Below, one piece after another: positions 7,070 to 16,297 of a stretch of DNA of 64,000 bases. This DNA is from G942493375 sp942493375 (GTDB lineage: Bacteria > Armatimonadota > UBA5829). How positions within the stretch are numbered: the first letter of the stretch is position 1; every line of letters starts with the position of its first letter. The notes below the pieces were generated by a model. That model had not been told where the DNA came from. It ran no database searches and saw only the letters and a program-made list of their open reading frames with translations. A program made the position numbers and the translations under genes. The stretch lies in contig OW818698.1 of assembly GCA_942493375.1 (NCBI GenBank), positions 5,456,001 to 5,520,000 of the forward strand, given 5' to 3'.

Positions 7070-10003
7070 TCATTTGACCCTGAACTTATACTCCCCAGAA
7101 CCCGCATCAAATACAGCGCACCCATTCTCCATCCTCAAGAAGCTCAAGCCGCCTGTGTTGACGGTAGGTCTGCCGCTTTCTGTGATGTCATCGATATTCT
7201 TTGCAGGCACATAGACCGTTGCAGTTGTGTTTGCCGGTATCGTTACATCCAGTGCAAATCCGGTCTTGCTTTGTTTCCATGAACTGGCAATCAGCCCTTC
7301 AATAGAATTATAGCTAGCCTTCGCGTAAGTGATCCCACCGCCCGGCCTTGGATGAATAACAATCCGCTTGAATCCCGGGCCATCTGTGCTTATACCTGCC
7401 ATGGTCGAGAATATCCACTCCCCGCAGGAACCGTAGGCATAGTGGTTGAAAGAGTTCATCCCTGCGTCCTGGAAACCCTTATCCTCTGTCCAACCGTCCC
7501 ATCGTTCCCATATTGTAGTTGCACCGTGTTTGACTGGATAACCCCAGGACGGGAAGTCTTCGTTCTGCAGCAGTTTGTAAGCCACATCCAACCTGCCGAT
7601 ATCTGTCAGCGTAGGCAGCAGCAGGTTGACTCCAAGGAATCCAATAGATGTATGCCAGTTCCTCTGTTCAATCAGTTTAATGAGCCTGTCCGCTGCCATC
7701 TGTCTTTTGTTTTCCGGCAGCAGATCGAACTTAAGAGCCATCAGATAGGTTGTTTGCGTATCACCCTTGATGATCCCGTTCTCCGATACATATGCCTTGT
7801 TATAAGCATCTTTGATCTTTGTAAATAAATTATCGTATTCGGCAGCTTCATCAGGCTTACCGATAATCGTCGCCATTTTGGACATCAAGTGAGTGGAATA
7901 TGCAAAATAAGCCGTCGCTATAACATCCCTGGGCATTTCTGCTTTGATATTCAACCAGTCCCCAAATCCCTCATCAGGTCTCAGGTAACCGTTACTACGC
8001 TCTTCGAGATATGTAATCCATCGTTTCATCCCATCCCAGTGCTGCTTAATTATACTTGTGTCGTCGTACCTCTGATACAGCACCCAGGGGCATATAATCC
8101 CTGCATCTCCCCAGGCTGGTGATACTCCCCAATGCTTCGGAGAGACATTAGGATATCCACCTGCTTCGTCCTGGCTGTCATTAAATGTATTCATCCAACT
8201 GGTAAAGAATGCAGCGATGTCCATATTGTATGTAGCTGAGCCGATAAACACCTGGGCATCTCCGCTCCAGCCCATACGTTCATCCCTCTGAGGGCAGTCT
8301 GTAGGCACTTCAAAATAGTTAGATCTTTGCCCCCAAACTGTATTCAGCTGTAGTTTGTTGAGCATAGGGTTTGAACACTCAAATGTGCTTGTAAGTTCAG
8401 CATCAGAATGCAGGACGATACCAGTAATTGCGCTCTTCGATGGTTTCCCCGGATAACCGGTAACTTCGACATATCTGAAGCCATGGAAAGTAAACCGGGG
8501 TTCCCAGGTTTCTAAGGATCCACCTTTAAGCGTATATGTGTCAGTGCACTGTGCGCTGCGAAGATTTGTGGTATAGACAGTGCCATCCGGATTCAACATT
8601 TCTGCAAATCGCATTGTGACTTTTTGGCCAGTCGGACCCGTTACCCGTAACCTTACCCAACCTGAGAAATTCTGCCCAAGGTCATATACAAACACTCCAG
8701 GTTTAGGTTGAGTAATCTTCACCGTCTTGATTTCCTGGGTCTTTCTAACTGGCACCCCAGGATAAGCCTGAATGATTGCATTGCGGAATCCGATATATGG
8801 TCTGTCAGCACCATAATAAGCTTTGAGGATTTCCAGTTTCTTGCTGCCACCTGCAATTTCAAGCAACTGATTCTCAGGAACTACCTTCAAGGATTCCTCT
8901 CCATCAAGCTTATATCTTACTGTCAGATTTTTCACGGCTTTAAACAGCGGATCACCACCAAGGTCATTAGACACAGGAACCGATAGAGAGTTGTTGTTTA
9001 TTGCAGCTTTGATTTTATCAGTAACATCAATCTGTACTCTAGCTGGCTTTTGTTCATCTGTTGTAGCCGACTTCCATGCACTATCATTAAACCCGGTTTT
9101 ATCCCATCCTGCTATTTCACGTGTTGCATCATAGGTTTCACCATCGTAAATGTCTGACATCATTATCGGGCCGTCGAGGCTGGTTTTCCAAGAACTATCT
9201 GTACCTACTATTTCATCCGAGTTATCAACATATTCAATGTGTAACTGAGCCAGCAAAGCAAGCAGCTTTCGTCCATCATGATGCAGCCCATACCAGCCAT
9301 CACCCATCATTACACCGATAACATTCTCGTGATTAGCCTGAAGAAGTTTTGTTACATCGTATGTAAAGTAATAGATGCGCTTGTTGTATTCAGTCCAGCC
9401 AGGCGTAAAGAAGTCCTTACTGACCCGTTTTCCGTTTATATGCAGTTCATACAGTCCTGCAGCCGTGATATAGACAGTCGCACGCTTTACTGACTTATTG
9501 ATAACAAAGCTTTTCCGGAAGCAAGGCATTGAGTCTTTATCGACATTAGCTACACCTATCCACTTAGCCTTCCAGTCACCAGGCTGAAGCAATCCCATAG
9601 TCCATCCGGAGGGTTTACTCCATCCTGATACCTTGCCATCCTTGTCCCACACTCTGACTTTCCAGAAGCACCGTTGTTCCGATGCCAGAGGACTGCCGGC
9701 ATAGGATATCTGGTTGTTCTGATCAGTTTCAACTCTACCAGTATCCCAGAGGTCACCCTTATTCTGCCTGAGCAGTTTCTCGCTTGAAGCAACCAGAACC
9801 TGATAAGCAGTCTGTTTCTGCGCACGCACTCTGGAATTCAATATCCAGCTCAACCGGGGAGCCACAGCATCGATACCCAATGGGATCCTGTGGTATTCAC
9901 ATTTTAAATCACCCGCAGATATCGCTCCCGCCACAGTGACATTCCCAGCAACTAGCGCCAACAGAATTAATACCACCAAAAGACAAAGTCTATACATTCG
10001 CAT
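7070..10003 (-). CDS. secreted GH78 alpha-L-rhamnosidase
   Basis: A 977-residue glycoside hydrolase family 78 enzyme that should release terminal alpha-L-rhamnose. A signal peptide (MRMYRLCLLVVLILLALVAG, cleavage near GAISA) is followed by an Ig-like domain starting with the motif GIDAVAPRLSW, then the Bac_rhamnosid_N jelly roll (about 145-320), a concanavalin-like region ending about residue 520, and the (alpha/alpha)6 catalytic domain. That domain contains DCPQRDERMGWSGDAQ, in which the Asp and Glu residues are the conserved catalytic or carboxylate cluster of GH78. The C-terminal beta-domain ends the protein. Of two possible starts, TTG 10030 has no ribosome site, while ATG 10003 follows GGAGG by 5 nt and immediately precedes the signal peptide. 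The length is normal for the family. Confidence 0.95.
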   Translation of the reverse strand: MRMYRLCLLVVLILLALVAGNVTVAGAISAGDLKCEYHRIPLGIDAVAPRLSWILNSRVRAQKQTAYQVLVASSEKLLRQNKGDLWDTGRVETDQNNQISYAGSPLASEQRCFWKVRVWDKDGKVSGWSKPSGWTMGLLQPGDWKAKWIGVANVDKDSMPCFRKSFVINKSVKRATVYITAAGLYELHINGKRVSKDFFTPGWTEYNKRIYYFTYDVTKLLQANHENVIGVMMGDGWYGLHHDGRKLLALLAQLHIEYVDNSDEIVGTDSSWKTSLDGPIMMSDIYDGETYDATREIAGWDKTGFNDSAWKSATTDEQKPARVQIDVTDKIKAAINNNSLSVPVSNDLGGDPLFKAVKNLTVRYKLDGEESLKVVPENQLLEIAGGSKKLEILKAYYGADRPYIGFRNAIIQAYPGVPVRKTQEIKTVKITQPKPGVFVYDLGQNFSGWVRLRVTGPTGQKVTMRFAEMLNPDGTVYTTNLRSAQCTDTYTLKGGSLETWEPRFTFHGFRYVEVTGYPGKPSKSAITGIVLHSDAELTSTFECSNPMLNKLQLNTVWGQRSNYFEVPTDCPQRDERMGWSGDAQVFIGSATYNMDIAAFFTSWMNTFNDSQDEAGGYPNVSPKHWGVSPAWGDAGIICPWVLYQRYDDTSIIKQHWDGMKRWITYLEERSNGYLRPDEGFGDWLNIKAEMPRDVIATAYFAYSTHLMSKMATIIGKPDEAAEYDNLFTKIKDAYNKAYVSENGIIKGDTQTTYLMALKFDLLPENKRQMAADRLIKLIEQRNWHTSIGFLGVNLLLPTLTDIGRLDVAYKLLQNEDFPSWGYPVKHGATTIWERWDGWTEDKGFQDAGMNSFNHYAYGSCGEWIFSTMAGISTDGPGFKRIVIHPRPGGGITYAKASYNSIEGLIASSWKQSKTGFALDVTIPANTTATVYVPAKNIDDITESGRPTVNTGGLSFLRMENGCAVFDAGSGEYKFRVK

Positions 10004-10103
10004 ATCACCCTCCACAAAGTCAGCAAACAATACAATATTGCACGTAAATCAATCAAGCCTTTACAAATCACACTTAGTATAGAATGCAATCTGGAGTTCT
10101 GTA

Positions 10104-10228
10104 AAATAGGAGTCAGGAGACCGGAGGCTGAGGAGAGAGTAATCAATTCATAATATGCAAGTCGGTTGATGCTAATGGTATCGGTATATTCATTCTGACT
10201 CCTGTCTCCTGACTCCTGACTCCTATTT
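10104..10228. repeat. inverted repeat of the GGAGTCAGGAG family
   Basis: AAATAGGAGTCAGGAG at 10104-10119 is the exact reverse complement of 10213-10228. The right side holds three nearly identical GACTCCTG units in tandem (10198-10223). The interior contains no gene. It lies in the 299-bp divergent region between the rhamnosidase and the plus-strand gene at 10303 and looks like one of several dispersed intergenic repeat families in this contig. Confidence 0.7.
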
Positions 10229-10234
10229 CCCCAC

Positions 10235-10263
10235 TTGTAACCATTGCCCTCAAAGCCTATAAT
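10235..10263 (+). promoter_or_regulatory. sigma70-like promoter for the 10303-12448 pair
   Basis: TTGTAA at 10235-10240, a 17-nt spacer and a perfect TATAAT at 10258-10263, 40 nt before the TTG start at 10303. It is placed just after the right arm of the inverted repeat. Assigned by eye. Confidence 0.55.
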
Positions 10264-10302
10264 AATGGCTGCAATAATTTATCTTCAAAGAGGTAATGAA
10301 AC

Positions 10303-11379
10303 TTGAACTGTGAGAACAAAATCGGTGGAAGTTTCGATAGTTTAGCCCAGCGTATAATTTATGTGACCTTTTCTACTTTTCCAAACTATGTGCCTGTTCA
10401 ATCAGACCTGGCTAGTGAACCTGCCCAGAGGCAGATGTATAATTTTCTGCTTGGGGTGATTAGCAAGCTATATGAGAATCCCACACTCCTTGATCTACCA
10501 ATCGAACCTGACGATAGCTATGAGAACTGGATGGTTAATAACCGAAAACCGGAACTAATCAAGTCTATGCGAAAAGTAATGAAGAATGTAGATAATTACT
10601 ATACATTCTTGTACAACATCGGCAATGCAGGTGTAATACATGACAACAGGCTTATCGTTAATAAAGGTGAAATGCGGATCACCAGCAAAATGGTTGCTTA
10701 TCTTGCAAAATTAGGAATTAAGAGTGATGTGAGTAAAGAGCAGGTGGCTTTCTACAGCGATGAATACCCGGATATGGTCCCGGCGTGGAAGCTTCTCTCT
10801 TCAGTGGCTTCACAGAATCCGAAAGATCCAGGTCTGCTGTTTTCCCGATGCATATACGATATTACCCATAAGCATCCCAGTGAAATATACGCGCATTTAT
10901 CGGGCAATGAAGATGTTTTTCAAGCCCTGGAACAGTTCTTCATAGACAATGGATATGAGCGCATGAACTATGAGGAAGCCCTGACCCGTGCAGACAATGA
11001 GATATGTGTTAGTTGGCATAAAAACTTCAACAAGAAAGATGCTGGTGGGATCAAAATCTGGTTTGATTTTCGCAAAGTAAACCAGATTGCCTATGAGTTA
11101 CAGGTTCCCAGGTTCAGAGAACTGGTCTATCAGTTTGAAGACATGGACAAGCAGTTGAAGGATTTAGTGATAGCCAGAACCAAGAAGTGTGATGCCTGCG
11201 GGTATTGCATTCAAACCGACAGAACTCGCAAAATGATGACAGTCCAGCTTACCCATGAAGGCCAAACGCACGCTGTATGTCCGTTCTTTCCAGCTATCAC
11301 ATGGAACTACATTGACAATGAAACAGTGACCGGTATGACTAAACTACTAAGATTTGCCGAAACCAAATACCAGGACTAA
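10303..11379 (+). CDS. conserved-looking protein with CxxCxxC cluster, function unknown
   Basis: 358 residues, no signal peptide and no membrane segment, so cytoplasmic. I do not recognise the family. The N-terminal 300 residues look alpha-helical, with many Tyr, Lys and Glu residues (for example YYTFLYNIGNAGV at about 98-110). The C-terminus carries KKCDACGYC near residue 305 and a later CPFFPAITW near 328. Four cysteines in this arrangement (CxxCxxC plus one distal) could bind zinc or an iron-sulfur cluster. The start is TTG 10303, nine nt after AGAGG; an ATG at 10296 is out of frame and stops at once. The sialidase-like gene begins 23 nt after the stop, so the two are probably co-transcribed from the promoter at 10235-10263. 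Confidence 0.7.
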   Translation: MNCENKIGGSFDSLAQRIIYVTFSTFPNYVPVQSDLASEPAQRQMYNFLLGVISKLYENPTLLDLPIEPDDSYENWMVNNRKPELIKSMRKVMKNVDNYYTFLYNIGNAGVIHDNRLIVNKGEMRITSKMVAYLAKLGIKSDVSKEQVAFYSDEYPDMVPAWKLLSSVASQNPKDPGLLFSRCIYDITHKHPSEIYAHLSGNEDVFQALEQFFIDNGYERMNYEEALTRADNEICVSWHKNFNKKDAGGIKIWFDFRKVNQIAYELQVPRFRELVYQFEDMDKQLKDLVIARTKKCDACGYCIQTDRTRKMMTVQLTHEGQTHAVCPFFPAITWNYIDNETVTGMTKLLRFAETKYQD

Positions 11380-11401
11380 GTAATAAAACCGGAGGTATAT
11401 C

Positions 11402-12448
11402 ATGGCTTCAACAATCGATCTTGCACTGAATCCACCTTATATAGACTATTCCCCGGGACCTGAATTTGCCGAAAACAACAGACTCTGGCAGGGGATTCCG
11501 GCTATAGAGCGTGCACCAAATGGTAGGCTGTGGGCATCGTGGTACAGCGGCGGTGAGGATGAAGGGGCAGGTAACTTTGTGCTGCTTGCTACGAGTAACG
11601 ATGATGGTAACACATGGTCTTCGCCGATACTTGCAATCGCCCCGAAGATTCCGTTGAGGGCTTTCGACCCTGCTCTCTGGCACGATCCTCAGGGAGGACT
11701 CTGGCTGTTTTGGGCTCAGTCACACGGTTTGTTTGACGGTAGAGTAGGTGTGTGGGCGATGCATACCAGCGATTCCGGTTCTGAATCTCCTGAATGGTCT
11801 GCTCCTGTAAGGATTTGCAGTGGTATAATGATGAACAAACCGACTGTGCTTTCCACGGGAGAGTGGTTACTGCCGACTGCTGTCTGGTCTAGTTTAAAGG
11901 GTGTTCATTTCTACCTTCCAGGTGAACTGGGATCAAGAGTCATATGCACTAAGGACAATGGAGACACTTGGAACGTCCGTGGTAAAGCTGACATACCGGA
12001 TGTCACTTTTGATGAGCATATGGTCGTCGAGAAAATGGATGGCAGCTTGTGGATGCTCGTAAGGACCTCTTATGGAATCGGCGAGAGCTTTTCAACAGAC
12101 CGTGGAATTACCTGGAGCGCAGGTCAACCTTCCAAAATCCCGCACGTTGATTCCCGTTTTCATATACGCAGGTTGTCATCAGGAGAATTACTGCTAATAA
12201 GGCACAATCCACCTGATGGAACCAGTCGCTCCCACCTGACCATCTACCATTCAAATGATGATGGAGCAACCTGGATAGAAGACAGAATACTGGATGAAAG
12301 GCTGGGTGTATCCTACCCGGATGCCATAGAATCCCCGGATGGCACAGTATACATAATCTACGACTACAGCCGCCAGGGCACCGGCCAAATCCTGATGCAA
12401 AAACACAACAACCCAGAGATTCACGTAATCAGCAAACTCCGCAAATAA
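11402..12448 (+). CDS. BNR/Asp-box sialidase-type beta-propeller protein
   Basis: 348 residues with four Asp boxes (SxDxGxTW type): SNDDGNTW, TKDNGDTW, STDRGITW and SNDDGATW, spaced as in six-bladed sialidase propellers. The N-terminal IERAPNGRLWASWYSGG is typical of the exo-alpha-sialidase superfamily and supplies an Arg in the expected triad region. There is no signal peptide, so it acts in the cytoplasm or the substrate is imported. True sialidase activity is uncertain, because many propellers of this family in polysaccharide loci act on other acidic or plain sugars. ATG at 11402 follows CGGAGG by about 7 nt. Likely in an operon with the CxxCxxC protein before it. Confidence 0.85.
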   Translation: MASTIDLALNPPYIDYSPGPEFAENNRLWQGIPAIERAPNGRLWASWYSGGEDEGAGNFVLLATSNDDGNTWSSPILAIAPKIPLRAFDPALWHDPQGGLWLFWAQSHGLFDGRVGVWAMHTSDSGSESPEWSAPVRICSGIMMNKPTVLSTGEWLLPTAVWSSLKGVHFYLPGELGSRVICTKDNGDTWNVRGKADIPDVTFDEHMVVEKMDGSLWMLVRTSYGIGESFSTDRGITWSAGQPSKIPHVDSRFHIRRLSSGELLLIRHNPPDGTSRSHLTIYHSNDDGATWIEDRILDERLGVSYPDAIESPDGTVYIIYDYSRQGTGQILMQKHNNPEIHVISKLRK

Positions 12449-12451
12449 TAG

Positions 12452-12533
12452 TATCCGCAGATTTCGCAGATTTACGCAGATTAAGAAAAATCATCTCTTA
12501 ATAATCTGCGAAAATCTGCGAAATCTGCGGATA
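12452..12533. repeat. inverted repeat of the ATCTGCGAAA family
   Basis: Arms 12452-12483 and 12502-12533 are reverse complements apart from small differences, each arm being made of three units close to ATCTGCGAAA. A single arm of the same family lies at 2620-2655. It follows the sialidase-like gene directly and could form a long hairpin in its 3' untranslated region. The 140 nt after it, up to 12676, hold a GGATTCTGGATTC-like motif shared with 16234-16262. Confidence 0.8.
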
Positions 12534-12675
12534 ACATTCCCTTCACCACCAGTGGACTACATCATCCACCGACCGGGTCAGTATTCTGGATTCTGGATTC
12601 CATGAAATTAATCAGAGGAAACCCGATAGCTATGTTTAACTCTATGAAGTTAGAACAGTAATTTGAGGTGACATC

Positions 12676-14637
12676 ATGTCCGGGAAACCTATTCAGAACG
12701 AGTTGGCAGCCGCTGCCACATTATTCAATGAATTATTTAGTGATGGAGCAACGCTGCCCATCTCGTTTATCTATGGAGGCATACAATCCTCCGATCTTTT
12801 ACCTCAGTGGAAGATGGACGCTTCCAGCTCTCAGCTCAAATTTACAGACCCTGATACAGGCCTGCAGCTCAGAGTTGAAGCTACATTATATGAAGATTAT
12901 CCGGTAGTAGAGTGGGTTGCATACTTCAAGAACACTGGAGATAAAGATACACCCATCATCTCAAATATACAGGCTCTGGATTGGAAATGCCCAACAGTCA
13001 AAGAAGAACCCTGCACCGTCCACTATGCCAAAGGCAGCTTGTGCCGGACGGATGACTTCCAGCCTCAATTAGGCGAATTACCGTTGGGAGGCAATGTTAC
13101 ATTCGAGACCCTGCTTGGTCGCTCCTCCAATGGTGTACTCCCTTACTTCAATCTGCATACTGGCAAGAACGGGGTAATCGGTGCCATCGGTTGGACTGGT
13201 GGATGGAAAGCTACGTTTGCACGCGATATCGAAGGTGTTGTTAACTTAACAGCCGGTCTTGTTAAAACCAACCTGACCCTTCACCCGGGGGAGGAAATCC
13301 GCACCCCTCGTATAGTCCTTCTGCTCTGGGAAGGTGAATCCATACACGGGCACAATATGCTCCGCAGTTTCACCCTCGCCCATCATTCTCCTATGCGAAA
13401 TGGAAAACTGGCTAGAGTTCCCATATGCGATGCTGTCTGGGGAGAGAACACAACCGAAAAGCAGCTGGCCAAAATCGAATGGTGGAAGACCAAAGATTTC
13501 AAGCTCGATTGCTTCTGGATCGATGCAGGCTGGTATGGTAATGGTAAATTCCTGCCTGATTCCACTGTGTTCAACTCAGAATGGCCCATTCATGTCGGCA
13601 ACTGGTGGCCAAATAAGGCCTGTTATCCAAACGGACTTAAACCTATTGGGGATGCTGTGAAAGAAGCTGACATGGACTTCCTCCTCTGGTTTGAACCAGA
13701 AAGATGCTTCAGAGGCACATACTTCTGCGCTGAGCATCCTGAATGGTTGTATGGAGATAAAGAAGAAGAGTGGGCTGGAGGCAGCAGACTTTTAAATCTT
13801 GGTAACCCTGAAGCCAGAGAGTATGTAACAGACCTGATCTCCAACATCATTACCGAAGCCGGGCTGACCTGGTACAGGCAGGACTTCAACATAGACCCGG
13901 GCAAGTTCTGGGAGGATGCTGACGCACCAGACAGAGTAGGTATGAGCGAAATCCGGCATATCGAGGGTCTATACAAAATGTGGGACGATCTCAGAGACAG
14001 GCATCCTGGTCTGATGATAGATAACTGTTCCAGCGGAGGCAGGAGAATAGACCTTGAAATGAATACCCGCAGTATACCATTATGGAGAAGTGATTATCAA
14101 TGCTTCCCGGAGTATGATGCGATAGGGATGCAAGGACAGACGCATGGTCTGGGTATGTGGGTGCCGTTAAGTAGTGGGAATTGTGACCGTCCGGATGACT
14201 ATTGCTTCCGCAGTGCGCTGGGGCAGGGGATCGTCCTTACTCCAACAATTGGTTCCCCGGATCCTGTTCCTGATACATTCCCATTAGACTGGATGAAGAA
14301 GATGTTTGACCAGTTTGAAACAGTAAGGGACTGTTGCACTGGGGATTTCTATCCGCTGCTGTCGTTCTCCCTTGAAAAAGATGCATGGGCTGCCTGGCAG
14401 TTCGACAGACCTGATGAAAGGGATGGAGTTATAGCAGCTTTCAGGAGACAGGAGAGTCCGTTCCCCAAAATGGAGACTAAACTTAAAGGCCTGTTGCCTG
14501 AATCGGTATATGAACTCAAAGACCTGGACACCGGTATTGTCACCACATACACCGGATCAGAATTGATGACCAATGGGTTTGAACTAACAATATCCAATCA
14601 GCCAGGCAGTGTTCTAATATCTTATAAACGTAAATAA
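12676..14637 (+). CDS. GH36-family alpha-galactosidase
   Basis: A 653-residue clan GH-D enzyme hydrolysing terminal alpha-galactosides (melibiose and raffinose type). An N-terminal beta-supersandwich (1 to about 230) precedes the TIM barrel. The motif FWIDAGWYGNG starts the barrel, and LLWFEPERC is the conserved Glu/Arg block. WYRQDFN places the nucleophile at Asp403 (families show KxDxN; here RQDFN), MIDNCSSGGRRID is the substrate-binding loop, and RSDY places the acid/base at Asp473. The C-terminal beta-domain ends at about 650. No signal peptide, so the enzyme should act on imported oligosaccharides. ATG 12676 follows GAGGTGA. It is followed by an intrinsic terminator at 14724-14757. Confidence 0.95.
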   Translation: MSGKPIQNELAAAATLFNELFSDGATLPISFIYGGIQSSDLLPQWKMDASSSQLKFTDPDTGLQLRVEATLYEDYPVVEWVAYFKNTGDKDTPIISNIQALDWKCPTVKEEPCTVHYAKGSLCRTDDFQPQLGELPLGGNVTFETLLGRSSNGVLPYFNLHTGKNGVIGAIGWTGGWKATFARDIEGVVNLTAGLVKTNLTLHPGEEIRTPRIVLLLWEGESIHGHNMLRSFTLAHHSPMRNGKLARVPICDAVWGENTTEKQLAKIEWWKTKDFKLDCFWIDAGWYGNGKFLPDSTVFNSEWPIHVGNWWPNKACYPNGLKPIGDAVKEADMDFLLWFEPERCFRGTYFCAEHPEWLYGDKEEEWAGGSRLLNLGNPEAREYVTDLISNIITEAGLTWYRQDFNIDPGKFWEDADAPDRVGMSEIRHIEGLYKMWDDLRDRHPGLMIDNCSSGGRRIDLEMNTRSIPLWRSDYQCFPEYDAIGMQGQTHGLGMWVPLSSGNCDRPDDYCFRSALGQGIVLTPTIGSPDPVPDTFPLDWMKKMFDQFETVRDCCTGDFYPLLSFSLEKDAWAAWQFDRPDERDGVIAAFRRQESPFPKMETKLKGLLPESVYELKDLDTGIVTTYTGSELMTNGFELTISNQPGSVLISYKRK

Positions 14638-14966
14638 CAGGGATTATTACCAGGTTCGTTACATAGTTAGCAATGGCACAATAAATACGTCGGTGTGCTT
14701 TTCATCTTCAACCTCCTTTGGTTACGACCGGAGCTTCATCTCTCCGGTCGTTCTTTTGTACCAGCAATTCCTTTCTCTTATTTCCTCATTCATATCTGCC
14801 CTTCCCTTCTCCCCATCCCCCCCTCTCCCAGTCTCCTAGTCCCCCCTCTTCTACCGGTAGCTTGCTCCATATGATGCAGACTGCTATCATGCTTACAATA
14901 AAACAGACACTTTCTCTCTAGTTGAGAGTATAAACATAGGCTTGACAGGAAAGGAACCAATCCAAA
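14638..14966. other. 329-bp intergenic region with terminator and C-rich tract
   Basis: It holds the terminator at 14724-14757 and a strongly pyrimidine-rich stretch at 14801-14850 with four C-runs at 14804-14806, 14811-14814, 14817-14823 and 14827-14829. On the minus strand these would fit a G-quadruplex pattern. No credible gene is present. TTGACAGG at 14942 lies too close to the next ATG to be its own -35. Confidence 0.6.
14724..14757 (+). terminator. Rho-independent terminator after the alpha-galactosidase
   Basis: A 10-bp perfect GC-rich stem, ACGACCGGAG (14724-14733) with CTCCGGTCGT (14742-14751), an 8-nt loop and the tail TCTTTT. It ends the upstream transcription unit before the aminotransferase cluster. 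Confidence 0.85.
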
Positions 14967-16148
14967 ATGTACAGAATAGGCAAAGAAGAGATAGAAGAGA
15001 TCTCAAAAGTTATAAACAGTGGTCAGCTTTTCAGAGTGGGGGATCCTGCAGCAGGACACCTTGGAGAGGTTGAGAAATTCGAAGAGGAATGGGCTGCAAA
15101 GATCGGCACAAAGTATGCCTTGCAGATGTGCGGAGGGGGCACCGCTGCCCTGGTCTGCTGCATGGCAGGACTGGGTATCGGACCTGGAGATGAAGTCATT
15201 GTTCCCGCCTACACCTGGCTGGCTACTGCTACATCGGTCCTCACAGTTGGAGCTATCCCTGTTTTGGCTGACGTTGATGAGACCCTGGCTCTTGACCCCA
15301 ACGAGATAGATCGTCTGATGACCCCTAATGTCAAAGCTGTTATCCCCGTGCACATGTCCGGTCGTCCTGCCAATCTTGAAGCAATTGTAGCCAAAGCAAA
15401 GCAGTATGGTATTAAAGTCATTGAAGACTCCTGTCAGATGGTCGGTGGTAGTTATAAGGGTAAACGGACTGGAAGCTGGGGAGATGCTGGGGCATTCAGC
15501 TTCAACTTCTTCAAAATCATTTCCTCCGGTGAAGGCGGAGCTTTAGTTACGAACAACGAAGCAGTCTACGAAAGGGCCTATGTATACCACGATTCCGGTG
15601 CTGCGTTCAGACCAAAAGCCGCCGAACTCGGTATTCCGATCTTTGTCTCTCAGCAGTATAGAGCAGATGAATTCCACGGGGCTATCATGAGGATGCAGAT
15701 GCAGAAACTGGATGGCATTCTAGCAGACCTGCGCAAAAATGCCCGGGCTATTGAGTCAGCAGTTGCTGCAGGAGGCAAGGTCAAAGTTGCCCCGAGCAAC
15801 GACATAGATGGAGACTGCGGAGTTGTAGCTGCTTTCTCGTTCTGCTGTGAAGAAAAAGCCCGCAAGTTTGCAGAAGCTGCCGGTGGAATGCTTCCGATAG
15901 ACAGCGGCAAGCACGTCTACACAAACTGGGACTGCCTGCTGGAAAAGAACATCGGACACCATCCCGCAATGAACCCGTTCTTCTTCGAAGCCAACAAGGG
16001 CCTGAGAATGGAATTCGGTGCCGAAGTCTGCGCCAAAACTTTGCAGTCGCTAAAGCAGGTAGTCTACATCGGCATCTCCCCAGACTGGACCGAAGCCGAA
16101 TTACAAGACCGAATAACCACCTGCCAAAAAGCAGCCGAAAGCATCTAG
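14967..16148 (+). CDS. DegT/DnrJ/EryC1/StrS aminotransferase 1
   Basis: A 393-residue PLP-dependent sugar aminotransferase of the StrS type, which converts a keto sugar or keto cyclitol to the amino compound using Glu or Gln. Visible motifs: GGGTAALVCC (phosphate-binding loop, about 56-65), AYTWLATATS, VIEDSCQ with Asp154 contacting the pyridine nitrogen, and FNFFKIISSGEGG with the Schiff-base Lys183. A DegT family Lys is often in SxxxxKxxxxGEGG, as here. The N-terminus is short, starting straight at the family fold. It is the first gene of the 15-25 kb cluster. A second paralogue lies at 19435 and has a different N-terminal extension, so the two probably act on different substrates or as a pair. 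Confidence 0.93.
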   Translation: MYRIGKEEIEEISKVINSGQLFRVGDPAAGHLGEVEKFEEEWAAKIGTKYALQMCGGGTAALVCCMAGLGIGPGDEVIVPAYTWLATATSVLTVGAIPVLADVDETLALDPNEIDRLMTPNVKAVIPVHMSGRPANLEAIVAKAKQYGIKVIEDSCQMVGGSYKGKRTGSWGDAGAFSFNFFKIISSGEGGALVTNNEAVYERAYVYHDSGAAFRPKAAELGIPIFVSQQYRADEFHGAIMRMQMQKLDGILADLRKNARAIESAVAAGGKVKVAPSNDIDGDCGVVAAFSFCCEEKARKFAEAAGGMLPIDSGKHVYTNWDCLLEKNIGHHPAMNPFFFEANKGLRMEFGAEVCAKTLQSLKQVVYIGISPDWTEAELQDRITTCQKAAESI

Positions 16149-16198
16149 TCGCTTTCGATGTGATGAATTAAATAATCCCCCTTTGACAAAGCACAACC

Positions 16199-16268
16199 TA
16201 ATTCCCCCTTGGAGAAGGGGGTAGGGGGGATTGATTCTGGATTCTGGATTCTGGATTCTATATTCTGA
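16199..16268. repeat. two short intergenic repeats (CCCCCTTGGAGAAGGGGG and GGATTCT families)
   Basis: 16199-16233 carries a palindromic CCCCCTTGGAGAAGGGGG-type unit followed by TAGGGGGGATTGATT. The same unit recurs at 39868-39903 and in weaker form at 22825-22858 and 23051-23087. Immediately after it, 16234-16262 is a run of GATTCTG units also seen at 12582-12600. Both are intergenic. Confidence 0.75.
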
Positions 16269-16297
16269 TTACAATCTTCCAACCCGGAGGCCAAACA

